This document shows, piece after piece, positions 33,270 through 41,721 of a DNA stretch of 64,000 nt. Under the pieces are notes generated by a model. That model did not search any database. It was not told where the DNA came from and was given only the letters and a program-made list of their open reading frames with translations. The first letter of the stretch is position 1; each line of letters begins with the position of its first letter. The DNA is from CAZSAT01 sp964604675 (GTDB taxonomy: Bacteria; Myxococcota_A; UBA796; CAJQPC01), in contig CAZSAT010000017.1 of the NCBI GenBank assembly GCA_964604675.1, positions 18,311-82,310 of the forward strand, given 5' to 3'. Both the position numbers and the translations under genes were made by a program.

Positions 33270-33869
33270 CTACTTCGTCGCGTAGTGCGGGCGCAGGTAG
33301 GACAGGGCTCGCGCCTGGCCGGCGCCCTCCGCCATCCGCACGAGGTCGGCCGCCGTGGGTTCCCGGGTGTGGCAGACCTCGACGTCGTCGCGAGCTTCGG
33401 CCAGAGCCCGAGCACCGGTTCCACCTGCGCGCACGCGCCCTCCACCGAGCCGCTCGATCAGCTCCGGCAGTCGGCCCCAGGCCGGCGCGAGCGCGTGCTG
33501 CCCCCAGCCGGCCCAGTACACGCCGCTCCCCGCGTCGAGGACCGACAGGAAGTCCGCGCCTGGATCCCGGACGAGGTCCAGGCTCGACACGCCGAGCACC
33601 GGGATTCCCAGGGCCCAGCCGAGGGCACGCGCGGACGCCAGCCCGACGCGGAGGCCCGTGAACCCACCAGGTCCGAGGTCGACCACGATGCGCTCCACGT
33701 CGGGCAACACCAGGCCGACGTCGGCGCACGCGCTGGCGATGAGGGGCGTGAGCACCTCGGCGTGCCGCCTGGCGCGCTCCGGGTCCTCCCGCAGGAGGAG
33801 CAGATCGGTTCCATGGGCGAGCGCCACCCCACAGGCACGGGTGGAGGTCTGGATCGCCAGGGTCAGCAC
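33270..33869 (-). CDS. tsaB: tRNA t6A synthesis protein TsaB
   Basis: A 199-residue ASKHA-fold protein that forms the TsaB-TsaD heterodimer needed for threonylcarbamoylation of A37 in ANN-decoding tRNAs. The N-terminal VLTLAIQTSTRACGVAL and the core DLGPGGFTGLRVGLASARAL are the family signatures (GPGSFTGLR in most). GTG at 33867-33869 overlaps the tsaE stop by seven bases. It is one of four t6A genes within 3.3 kb and pairs here with tsaE rather than with tsaD. The length is slightly short of the 220-230 residues of E. coli TsaB, with a reduced C-terminal lobe. Confidence 0.92.
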   Translation of the reverse strand: MLTLAIQTSTRACGVALAHGTDLLLLREDPERARRHAEVLTPLIASACADVGLVLPDVERIVVDLGPGGFTGLRVGLASARALGWALGIPVLGVSSLDLVRDPGADFLSVLDAGSGVYWAGWGQHALAPAWGRLPELIERLGGGRVRAGGTGARALAEARDDVEVCHTREPTAADLVRMAEGAGQARALSYLRPHYATK

Positions 33870-34342
33870 AGCGACGCCTGCAGTCCGGGCCACGCCGCCT
33901 GCCAGCGCGGGCCCGCGCCATCGAATCGGAGGGAACGCGCGTCGGGTCGCTCCGCCTGCGACAGCGTGATCGTGAGCGTGAGCCGGCCGGGCGGCAGCAA
34001 GCCGGAGATCTTCTCTCCCCACTCGACGACCACCACGGCGTGGTCCTCCAAGAGCAGCGGCAGGTCGAGCACGGCCGCCTCCTCGGGATCCTCCAGCCGG
34101 TACGCATCCAGGTGGTGCACCCGGACACGGCCCTCGTAGGTCTGCAGCAGCGTGAAGGTGGGACTCGTCACCGGGTCCGCCACGTCGAGGGCGCGGGCCA
34201 AGGCCCGCACGAAGGTGGTCTTGCCGGCCCCCAGATCTCCCGAGAGGACCAGGACGTCGCCCACGACGAGGTGTGCGGCGAGGGCGGCGCCGATGCGGGC
34301 CGTCCCCGCTTCTGAGGTGGTGGTCAGCTGAAGCACCGGCAT
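33863..34342 (-). CDS. tsaE: tRNA t6A synthesis ATPase TsaE
   Basis: A 159-residue P-loop ATPase that turns over the TsaBD complex. Walker A is SGDLGAGKTTF near residue 34, followed by the switch SPTFTLLQTY and HHLDAYRLEDPEEA, which are diagnostic for TsaE. EWGEKISGLLPP is the Walker B-like region. The ATG is ten bases from a GGTTAG element that forms half of a palindrome shared with the divergent gene at 34376. It is the first gene of the tsaE-tsaB pair. Confidence 0.94.
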   Translation of the reverse strand: MPVLQLTTTSEAGTARIGAALAAHLVVGDVLVLSGDLGAGKTTFVRALARALDVADPVTSPTFTLLQTYEGRVRVHHLDAYRLEDPEEAAVLDLPLLLEDHAVVVVEWGEKISGLLPPGRLTLTITLSQAERPDARSLRFDGAGPRWQAAWPGLQASLC

Positions 34343-34352
34343 CGCGCTCGAC

Positions 34353-34364
34353 CTAACCGGTTAG
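34353..34364. promoter_or_regulatory. CTAACCGGTTAG palindrome in divergent promoter
   Basis: A 12-base perfect palindrome containing one GGTTAG in each orientation, ten bases from the tsaE ATG on the minus strand and eleven bases from the GTG at 34376 on the plus strand. It looks like two overlapping back-to-back core promoters in a 33-base intergenic gap. Confidence 0.5.
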
Positions 34365-34375
34365 ATCCGCCGGCC

Positions 34376-34939
34376 GTGCTCCATCCCCACCAGCCCCAGC
34401 CCTTCCCGCTCCGCGTGCGCGTCGCCCACGGTCCCCGCGACCTGTTGCGGTTTCCGGAAGGTCCCGACGAGCTCGGGCACGTGCTCCTGGGGCTGGTCGA
34501 GGCCAAGATCACCGAGGGGCGGACCCCCGCGCCGGCGGTGCTCGCGTTCTCGGCCGACAGCCTCCGCCAGTACGACGTGGTGCCGGTGTTGAAGGCCAAG
34601 GCCGAGCTCCACCGCTTCGTCTCCGCGGTGAGCGGAAGCGACGAGCTCGCGTGCGTGGCCCTGCTCGGCGTGCCCAGCGTCCGCATGGGACGCGCCCGGG
34701 AGGGCACCCCGGCCGCCCTCGCCTTCGTGGAGTGGGCGGATGGGAGCTGGTGGAGCGGCATGCGGATCCTGAAGGGCGGCAAGCTGTCCGACGACCTCCC
34801 CGCCCTCGTCCGATCGGCCGACGAGGGATGGCCCCGCCCCGGCGGGCTCGGTGGGTGGTGGGCGCGCGGACGGCGCGAGGGGCTGAGGTTGTCGATGATG
34901 GACCGTCAGCAGCAGGCCGGGCAGGACCTGGTCCACTGA
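34376..34939 (+). CDS. Hypothetical protein
   Basis: A 187-residue cytoplasmic-looking protein of unknown function. It starts from GTG, with HPHQPQPFPLRVRVAHGPR, then an alpha/beta region with a helix (GHVLLGLVEAKIT) and the strand ALAFVEWADGSWWSGMRIL. No known motif is visible. Composition and codon use agree with neighbouring genes. It is divergent from tsaE and converges on tsaD with 28 bases between the stops. A housekeeping-type neighbourhood does not by itself suggest a role. Confidence 0.65.
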   Translation: MLHPHQPQPFPLRVRVAHGPRDLLRFPEGPDELGHVLLGLVEAKITEGRTPAPAVLAFSADSLRQYDVVPVLKAKAELHRFVSAVSGSDELACVALLGVPSVRMGRAREGTPAALAFVEWADGSWWSGMRILKGGKLSDDLPALVRSADEGWPRPGGLGGWWARGRREGLRLSMMDRQQQAGQDLVH

Positions 34940-34967
34940 CGAACGCGCGAGACGCTCCACGCCGGCG

Positions 34968-35954
34968 TCAGAAGCGCAGGCCGGGGTCCGGTCGAAACGA
35001 GAGATCGTGCACCTCGCCCGACGCGAGGCAGCTCCAGCCAGCCGCGGCGATCATCGCGCCGTTGTCGGTCGCCAGCCGCGCCGGCGGGAGCACGACGCGC
35101 ACACCGTGCTCCTCGGAGAGCGCGACCAGCCGTTCCCGAAGGATGGGACTGGCCGCCACCCCACCGACCACCGCCACGCAGCGGAACGCACCCTGCTCCA
35201 GCGCACGGGTGATCTTCGTGACGAGCACGTCCATGACCGCTGCCGCGAAGGACGCGCAGACGTCTTCCATCGGCGTGTCCGAGTGCTGCCGCAGGTAGGT
35301 GCCGACCGCCGTCTTGAGCCCCGAGAAGCTGAACTCCAGGCCCTTGTGCAGCATCGGGCGCGGGAAGGGCAGCTCGGCACTCCCCAGCCTGGCCGCGCGG
35401 TCGACGACGGGCCCTCCCGGGTAGGACAGGCCCAACATGCGCGCGACCTTGTCGTAGGCCTCGCCGGCGGAGTCGTCGCGGGTGCCTCCCAGCGTCGTCA
35501 TGGCACCGGGGCCGTCCATGCGAGCCAGGAGCGTGTGACCGCCGCTCACGAGGAGGACGAGGCAGGGGTACTCGAGCTCCTCCCCTCCGAGCAGGCTCGA
35601 CGCCACGTGCCCGTGGAGGTGGTTGACGCCCACGAGCGGCACCTCCCAGGCCAGGGCGAGCGCCTTGGCGACCGACACGCCGATGAGCAGGGATCCGAGC
35701 AGACCGGGTCCGCGGGTGACGGCGATCCCAGCGAGCTCGGGGCCCGACACGCCAGCCTGCGCCAGAGCGGCCTCGACCACGGGCACGATCTCGGAGGCAT
35801 GGGCGCGGCTGGCCACCTCCGGCACCACGCCACCGTAGCGAGCGTGCTCGTCCAGCTGGCTGGCCACCACGTTCGACAGGACGTGCATGTCCTCCCGCAC
35901 CACCGCCGCCGCGGTGTCGTCGCACGAGGTCTCGATGCCGAGGAGGTGCCTCAC
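34968..35954 (-). CDS. tsaD: tRNA N6-threonylcarbamoyladenosine transferase TsaD
   Basis: A 328-residue ASKHA enzyme that transfers the threonylcarbamoyl group to A37 of tRNA. Clear signatures are the N-terminal GIETSCDDTAAAVV, the metal-binding VNHLHGH, LLVSGGHT, the nucleotide loop FSFSGLKTAV, VVGGVAAS and the C-terminal DNGAMIA. The GTG overlaps the tsaC stop as GTGA, so TsaC and TsaD are probably made together. It ends the operon purD-purE-tsaC-tsaD. Confidence 0.95.
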   Translation of the reverse strand: MRHLLGIETSCDDTAAAVVREDMHVLSNVVASQLDEHARYGGVVPEVASRAHASEIVPVVEAALAQAGVSGPELAGIAVTRGPGLLGSLLIGVSVAKALALAWEVPLVGVNHLHGHVASSLLGGEELEYPCLVLLVSGGHTLLARMDGPGAMTTLGGTRDDSAGEAYDKVARMLGLSYPGGPVVDRAARLGSAELPFPRPMLHKGLEFSFSGLKTAVGTYLRQHSDTPMEDVCASFAAAVMDVLVTKITRALEQGAFRCVAVVGGVAASPILRERLVALSEEHGVRVVLPPARLATDNGAMIAAAGWSCLASGEVHDLSFRPDPGLRF

Positions 35955-36547
35955 AGGCGCAACGCTTCGGCCGACAGCGCACCGACACGCTCGACCCTCG
36001 CGGGCTGCACGCAGACGTTCACGATGGTGGAGGCCGCGGCCCCCACCCGACCGCCGTCGACGACCAGGTCCGGGCGGCCGGCGAGCCCGGACACGGCTTC
36101 GTCGACGGTCTGCGCCGGCGGCTGGCCATGGCGGTTGGCGCTCGTCACGAGCAGCGGCCCTGCGAGCGTGGCCAGATCACGCAGCCAGGTGTGGTCCGGC
36201 ACGCGCACCGCGACCTCGGTGCGCTCGGCCAGCCATGCGGGGCGCTGGGCGTCCAGGGCCCACACGATGGTCAAGGGTCCGGGCCAGTGCTCTGCAGCGA
36301 GCCGGTCACCCGTCTCGCAGCGGCGGACGCCGAGCGCGGCGAGCTGATCGACCGACCCGAGCATCACCGGCAGGTGCACCGTGGCCGGGCGGTCCTTCAG
36401 CGCAAACACCCGCGCGAAGGCCGCCGGCACGCCCGCCTTCACCGCCAGTCCGTACACGGTCTCGGTGGGCACCACCGCGACCTCCCCCGCACGCAACCGC
36501 TCGGCGGCGTCGGCTGGGGTCAGGCTGGCGACCGTGCCGTGGGTCAC
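35951..36547 (-). CDS. tsaC: L-threonylcarbamoyladenylate synthase
   Basis: Makes the threonylcarbamoyl-AMP intermediate from Thr, bicarbonate and ATP. The 198-residue YrdC domain contains VVPTETVYGLAV, the KxR-type FALKDRPATVHLPVML and the SANRHGQ loop. There is no Sua5 C-terminal extension, so it is the short TsaC form. GTG at 36545-36547 overlaps the purE stop as GTGA. It lies directly upstream of tsaD, completing the full bacterial t6A set of tsaB, tsaC, tsaD and tsaE within about 3.3 kb. Confidence 0.93.
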   Translation of the reverse strand: MTHGTVASLTPADAAERLRAGEVAVVPTETVYGLAVKAGVPAAFARVFALKDRPATVHLPVMLGSVDQLAALGVRRCETGDRLAAEHWPGPLTIVWALDAQRPAWLAERTEVAVRVPDHTWLRDLATLAGPLLVTSANRHGQPPAQTVDEAVSGLAGRPDLVVDGGRVGAAASTIVNVCVQPARVERVGALSAEALRL

Positions 36548-37041
36548 CCGTTCAGGTCCGCCTGCAGCGCCTCGTCGGCGGCGAGGACCTTCTCGGTCAT
36601 CGCCGCACGCGCCGCCGTGAGGGTCTCCTTCACGGTCGGATCCGACAGCGCCAGGATGCGTGCGGCCAGCCACGCGGCGTTCTTGGCCCCCGCCTTGCCG
36701 ACCGCCACGGTGGCCACCGGCACACCGGGAGGCATCTGCACCGTGGCGAGCAGGGCATCGAGGCCGAGCAGGCTCGCTCCGATGGGGACGCCGATGACGG
36801 GCAGCGCGCTCTCAGCGGCCATCACGCCAGCGAGGTGGGCGGCCATGCCCGCGCCACAGATCAGCACCTTCACGCCGCGCGCCTCGGCGCCTCGGGCGTA
36901 CGCCAGACTCTGGTGTGGCGTGCGGTGGGCCGAGCGGATGCGCAGCTCCCAGCGGATTCCGAGCTCGTCGAGCACCGACGTGGCGCCCTCCATCACGGGG
37001 CGGTCCGAGCCCGATCCCATCAAGATTCCTACCTGAGGCAT
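36544..37041 (-). CDS. purE: N5-carboxyaminoimidazole ribonucleotide mutase
   Basis: A 165-residue PurE, catalysing the CAIR-forming step of purine synthesis. The signature GILMGSGSDRPVMEGA, SAHRTPHQSLAY and the following CGAGMAAHLAGVMA are class I PurE landmarks. The ATG follows GGGAGAGG by three bases and overlaps the 3' end of purD by 13 bases. Its own stop overlaps the tsaC start. No purK is present in the window. Confidence 0.95.
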   Translation of the reverse strand: MPQVGILMGSGSDRPVMEGATSVLDELGIRWELRIRSAHRTPHQSLAYARGAEARGVKVLICGAGMAAHLAGVMAAESALPVIGVPIGASLLGLDALLATVQMPPGVPVATVAVGKAGAKNAAWLAARILALSDPTVKETLTAARAAMTEKVLAADEALQADLNG

Positions 37042-38264
37042 GTCCCTCTCCCTTCGTTGTGACCCCGACCGATGTCGCTGCGCGAGCCCATGCCCAGAAA
37101 CGCCGTCTCGCCGAGCGCTTCGTAGGCGGCCTCGACGGCGCCAGGCAGGGTCGCCGCACGCGCGGCGATTCCGAGCACCCGGCCTCCGCTCGTCTCCACC
37201 ACGTCGCCGTGGCCGAAGCGGGTGCCCGCGTGGAAGACCACCCGATCTTCGCGCGGGGCGGGGAGCGTGATCGCGCGGCCCTTGGCGTAGCTGCCAGGGT
37301 AGCCCTCGCTCACCGCGACCACCACGCAAGCGGCGCCGTCGGCGAGCGCCAGGGGGGCGGGGTCGAGGCGACCCAACGCGCACTGGTGCAGCCGCGGCAG
37401 CAGGTCTTCCTCGATCATCATCATCAGCACCTGGCACTCGGGATCGCCGAAGCGCACGTTGAACTCGAGGGCCTTGGGTCCGTCCGGCGTGAGCATCATG
37501 CCGGCGTACAGGCACCCGCGGAAGGGGTGACCCTCGGCGCGCATGCCCGCCAGCGCCGGCGCGATGACCTCGTCGCCCACCCGGGTCACGAGCGCGTCGG
37601 TGTCCGGAACGGGGCAGAACGCGCCCATGCCACCGGTGTTGGGCCCCGCGCCGCCGTCGTAGCGCCGCTTGTGGTCCCTCGAGGCCGGCAGCAGCACGAA
37701 GCGCTCGCCGTCACAGAGCGCCATGACCGAGAGCTCCGGCCCGGTGAGCCGTTCCTCGATCACGATGGCCCCCCCGCCGGCGAGCAGCCGATCGATGGCC
37801 TCGTGTGCCTGTGCAGCGTCGTCGCAGACGAACACCCCCTTGCCCGCAGCGAGCCCATCGGCCTTCACCACGCACGGGCCGTGAACGAACGCATGCGCAG
37901 CCTCCGCGGCGACGAAGCGACCGTAGGCTGCGGTCGGGATGCCGTGTCGGAGCATGAAGTCCTTCGACCACCCCTTGGAGCTCTCGAGCCGAGCAGCCGC
38001 CCGGGTGGGACCGAAGACCGCCACGCCCGCGTCGGTCAGCGCGTCGGCCAGCCCCTCGGCCAAGGGGACCTCCGGTCCCACGACCACCAGGTCCAGGCCC
38101 AGGCTCGTCGCCTCCGCCAGCACGTCGCCGGCGGCGACCTCCGCGATCGGAGGCAAGCCCGGCCGACGCTCCTGCACATAGAGCGCGGTCAACAGAGGGC
38201 TCTGGGCGACCTTCCACGCCAGCGCGGCTTCGCGTCCGCCCGAGCCGACGATCAGGACCTTCAC
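37029..38264 (-). CDS. purD: Phosphoribosylamine-glycine ligase
   Basis: A 411-residue ATP-grasp enzyme joining glycine to phosphoribosylamine. It opens with the nucleotide-fold VLIVGSGGREAALAWKV and has the ATP-grasp landmarks VVKADGLAAGKGVFVC, RRYDGGAGPNTGGMGAF and LEFNVRFGDPECQ. The GTG is preceded by GGAGG at four bases, and a GGTTAG element lies 21 bases upstream of the start. It heads the operon purD-purE-tsaC-tsaD, linking purine synthesis to tRNA modification. Confidence 0.95.
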   Translation of the reverse strand: MKVLIVGSGGREAALAWKVAQSPLLTALYVQERRPGLPPIAEVAAGDVLAEATSLGLDLVVVGPEVPLAEGLADALTDAGVAVFGPTRAAARLESSKGWSKDFMLRHGIPTAAYGRFVAAEAAHAFVHGPCVVKADGLAAGKGVFVCDDAAQAHEAIDRLLAGGGAIVIEERLTGPELSVMALCDGERFVLLPASRDHKRRYDGGAGPNTGGMGAFCPVPDTDALVTRVGDEVIAPALAGMRAEGHPFRGCLYAGMMLTPDGPKALEFNVRFGDPECQVLMMMIEEDLLPRLHQCALGRLDPAPLALADGAACVVVAVSEGYPGSYAKGRAITLPAPREDRVVFHAGTRFGHGDVVETSGGRVLGIAARAATLPGAVEAAYEALGETAFLGMGSRSDIGRGHNEGRGTCLR

Positions 38265-38285
38265 GCGACCTCCAGGCCGCGGCTC

Positions 38286-38291
38286 CTAACC
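38286..38291 (-). promoter_or_regulatory. GGTTAG element upstream of purD
   Basis: GGTTAG on the minus strand, 21 bases before the purD GTG. The leader between them carries GGAGG, so this would be a short-leader promoter rather than a leaderless one. Confidence 0.35.
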
Positions 38292-38297
38292 GGTACG

Positions 38298-40699
38298 TCA
38301 GCCGCCGCCCTCCAGCACCGCGCGCTGGAGCTCGAGCAAGGTCACCCGGCTCTGGAGATCGGAGGGGTCGAGCTCGAGCACCCGCCGGTAGGCGGCGACC
38401 GCGGCCGCCAACTGTCCCGCGCTGGCGAGCGAGTCGCCACGAAGCCGGTGGACGCCCGGCGTCTGGCTGGCGCCCTGCAGCGCCCGGCGGAAGGTCTCCT
38501 CGCCTTCGTCCACGCGCCCCATGCCGTAGAGGGCCTGCGCCCGCATCGCGTTCACCATGGGCGAGTCCCCCGCCGACGCGATCACGCGCGTCAGGCGGTT
38601 GTAGGCATCCTCGTAGTCGCCCTTGCGGAGCGACAGCCGCCCGAGCCAGGCGTGCGCCGTGGTGTCGCCGTCGTCGATTTCGAGCGCCTTCAGCAGCCAA
38701 CGCTCGGCACGGTCACACTGCTGGCCCGTGGTGATGCATTCGTAGGCGTCCAACACGCCGAGGGCGCGTGGCACGTACCGGTTCATGCGTGCGTCACCCG
38801 CAAGCTTCTCGCGCACCAGTGCACCCAGCTGCTCGGTGCCCAGCTCGGTGAGCATCACATCGCTCACGGGATGCTGGCGCCCAGGGCGGTCCAGATCGGC
38901 CTCGAAGCCCTTGGTGAAGGCCTCCACGGCCAAGAAGGAGTTGTCGAGGCGCAGGTAGACCAGCGCGAGCCCGAGGCGGGCAGCGAGCCAGTCCGGGTAC
39001 CCGGCGACCGCATCCCCCATGCCTTGCTGCGCGATCCGCGCCTGGTCCATGTCGAGGTAGATCATGCCGGTGCGGTAGTGGTACCGCCCGCCGAGCGGTC
39101 CTTCGGCGACCGAGACCTCCCCGGCCTTCAGGCTCTCCTCGGCACCTGATGCGTCGCCGAGCTTCAGCCGGGCTTCGGCCATGGCGAGATGCGCCGGGGC
39201 GTAGCCCCGGTCGATCTCGAGCGCTTGCGCGGCCAGGGACTCGGCCGTGACCGCATCGCCGGCCATGCGCGCGGCGTGGCTCGCGTGCACGAGGAAGGTG
39301 GTGTTCCTCCGGTGTCGAGCCACGTCGGCGCGCCGGGCGAGGGGCACGAGCAGGTCACGCGCCTCGGCGGGCTTCCCTTCGACGTGGAGGAGCAGCTGGC
39401 CCGCCAACAGGCCCGCCTCGATCAGGGCCTCGTCCAGCTCGTAGGCCCTCGAGGCGTGCTCGCGTGCCTCGGCCAGCTGACCGGTCTCCTCGCAGAACCG
39501 GGCGAGGGCAGCCTGCGCGGGCGCGTCGTCGCCGTGGCGGTCCACGAAGTCCCGGAGCAGCGGTTCCGCCCGAGCGTAGTGCTGCAGCTCCATCGAGGCG
39601 CGGCCCAGCGCCAGGTACAGCCCTTCCGCCTCGGGTGAGGTCTCGGCGGCCTTCAGCAGCGTGGACTCGGCCAGCTCGAAGTTGCCGAGCCCGAGCTGCG
39701 CTTCTCCCAGGTACCAGGAGCAGACCGTGTCGTCGGGTTGGGAGCGCAGGCAGGCGTTGGCGCTCTCGGCGGCCTGCATGAAGGCCCGGTTGGCGACGCC
39801 CACACCCGCCGAAGCGCGCAGCACCTCGTGGCTGTCGGAATCCACCGCCTGGCGCGCTGGAGCAGGCTCACGGAGTGCCGCCCGAGCTCGGGCTCGGATC
39901 GCGCCAGCACCGCGTAGCTCACCGCCAACGCGGCCGCCGGTCCCGCACCGCGGGGGTCCTGCACCAGCGCCTGCTCGGCCTGGCTGCGCGCCAGCTCGGC
40001 CCCGGCGCGCGTGCCCATGGCGAGTCCATTCCAGGCCTTCTCCAGTCGCTCGCTCGCGACGCCCTGCGGTTGACGCCAGAGGGACTTGGCCATCTCCACC
40101 GCTTCTTCGCCCGGCAGCTCCGTCGTCTCCCGCAGCTCCTCGGCCGCGTAGTCCTCGTCGGCGGCCTTGCGCACCGCCCGCGTGGCCACGTCGACGAAGC
40201 CCTCCACCGACGCTTCGACGCTCGAGGTGACCTCTTCGGGGAGGATGAACAACCGGTTCTGCACGGTGACGAACACCGCGCCGATCGAGGCCGCCACGAC
40301 GACCACCAGCCCCAACTTGAGCCCGAGCTCCCTCCGCCGCACCTCGCTGCGCTGGGCCTCCCGGTTTCCCTTCACCGCTGCGACACGTGCGTGGTGGGGG
40401 TCTCCCGGGATGAAGTAGACCAGGAACTCCGCGTGCTGCGACAAGGCGGTCCACCGGCCGAGTCCTTCGCTGACGAGGTCGTTGGCGTCGACCACCCCGC
40501 GCTCGATCTGTTCGACCACGCGCTCGTGCGAGAAGGGGCCCATGGGCGTGGAGCCCAGGGGCTTGATCGTGAAGCGGTTGGCGTCGGGGCCCTCCTGTCG
40601 ACCGCGGCACGGGTCGCAGAGGTAGAGCCGGTCGCTGGCCAGCTCCCGGACCTCCACGCCACAGGAGAAACAGTAGTGGTGGGCCGCCGCCTGGATCAC
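38298..40699 (-). pseudogene. GYF-like/TM/TPR protein, frameshifted near 39850
   Basis: Two overlapping frames together spell one protein. The first part (GTG at 40699) has a CxxC zinc ribbon (CFSCGVEV, LCDPCRG), a GYF_2-like domain (MGPFSHERVVEQIERG), and one membrane helix (LGLKLGLVVVVAASIGAVFV). It continues to SVSLLQRARRW, where the frame must change by one base within GCGCGCCAGGCGG (about 39848-39858). The second part begins QAVDSDSHEVLRAS and continues as at least ten TPR-like repeats to the stop at 38298. It may be a true mutation, programmed shift or assembly error; everything else about the gene is intact. A TAGATT hexamer lies seven bases before the GTG. Confidence 0.75.
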
Positions 40700-40706
40700 G
40701 AGCCCG

Positions 40707-40712
40707 AATCTA
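40707..40712 (-). promoter_or_regulatory. TAGATT hexamer before GYF/TPR gene
   Basis: TAGATT on the minus strand ends seven bases before the GTG at 40699, with no ribosome site between; a -10 element for a leaderless transcript is suggested. Confidence 0.4.
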
Positions 40713-40832
40713 CCTCACGCCGCCGTCACCCCTCCCCGGGCGGAGACAGCGGCCTCGCTACCGCAGGACGGGCACAGCGAGCGTGCGGTGGTAGGGTTCG
40801 GGTCCAACGGACTTCGCGAGGACCCTGAAACG

Positions 40833-41519
40833 ATGCTTCTCCCCATCGGCGAGCCGGTCGACGTACCCGTCGAGCTCATCTGCACCACCCAGGTGCCGCC
40901 GCTGATCGTGCGCGCGACCGCGACCCTCTTCGACGGCAGCCGGTACACCGTGATCCTCCAGGACGAAGGCCGAGCCCTCGAGGTAGGGAGCCGGGTGATC
41001 CTGGAGTTCCGCGGCAGCGAGAGCCCCCGGGTCCTTGCGCTCGTCGCCTCGATCGACCAGCGAACGCTCGTGCTCGACGTGCAGCAGTCGCGTCCGCGGG
41101 ACAAGCGAGAGTTCCCCCGCATGTACGGCGGTGTCGAGCTCCGCTACTCGGTGGTCTCGCCCGAGGACACCGCGGCGATCGACGCGTGGAGCCAGGGCAT
41201 CTCGCAGGTCGGCGACGACTGGTTCCACCCCGATCCGTTCATGGACTTCTCGGCCTCGGGCCTGAAGTTCGACGACGAGGAGACCTGCAAGTCCGGCGAC
41301 ATCCTGTTGATGGACCTGCGCATCCCCACGTCGAACGAGAGCTTTCGCGGCGTTGCGCGCGTCGTGCGGCTCTTCACCATCGAGGAGGACGACGACCCGA
41401 CGCTGGGCGACGACCGCACGGGGACCCACGCCATCGCCGTCGAGTTCGTCACGCTGCCCACGTCCGCCGTCGAGGCGCTGATGCAGTTCACCCTCCGCCT
41501 GCAGGGCGCGATCCTCTAG
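40833..41519 (+). CDS. PilZ-domain protein, probable c-di-GMP receptor
   Basis: A 228-residue protein. ATG at 40833 is preferred over an in-frame GTG at 40788 because the latter lies upstream of a TAGGGT -10-like hexamer (40791-40796), and a GAGGA is placed before the ATG. The N-terminal half is a YcgR-like beta barrel (VELICTTQVPP, YTVILQDEGRALEVG). The c-di-GMP site is visible in the C-terminal half as RPRDKREFPRM (RxxxR) and, some 50 residues on, DFSASGLKF (DxSxxG). It would sense c-di-GMP to control motility or secretion. The degenerate GGDEF protein at 2875 and this one both belong to the c-di-GMP network. Confidence 0.85.
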   Translation: MLLPIGEPVDVPVELICTTQVPPLIVRATATLFDGSRYTVILQDEGRALEVGSRVILEFRGSESPRVLALVASIDQRTLVLDVQQSRPRDKREFPRMYGGVELRYSVVSPEDTAAIDAWSQGISQVGDDWFHPDPFMDFSASGLKFDDEETCKSGDILLMDLRIPTSNESFRGVARVVRLFTIEEDDDPTLGDDRTGTHAIAVEFVTLPTSAVEALMQFTLRLQGAIL

Positions 41520-41534
41520 CCGCCTTCCAGCCGC

Positions 41535-41699
41535 CTAGGCGCGCCCCCCCGAGGTCTGGCAGCGCCGGCACACGAAGTGGATGCGCCCCCCGTCGCGACC
41601 CACGGGTTGTGCGAACCAGGCAGCCAGCGCATCCACCAGACGCACGGCACGGCAGCGATCGCAGCGGAGGGTCGGTCGCCAGGGACGGGGCTTGGGCAC
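41535..41699 (-). CDS. Small double-CxxC zinc-ribbon protein
   Basis: A 54-residue protein, MPKPRPWRPTLRCDRC onward, from GTG at 41697-41699. Two CxxC pairs (LRCDRC and FVCRRC) are placed as in a zinc ribbon, separated by 29 residues with a helix (VRLVDALAAWFAQP). No Shine-Dalgarno sequence is seen. The gene is divergent from the M14 peptidase gene with only 22 bases between the starts. Function unknown; a nucleic-acid or regulatory adaptor is possible. Confidence 0.5.
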   Translation of the reverse strand: MPKPRPWRPTLRCDRCRAVRLVDALAAWFAQPVGRDGGRIHFVCRRCQTSGGRA

Positions 41700-41721
41700 G
41701 CGCCCATGGTAGCCAGTGCCG

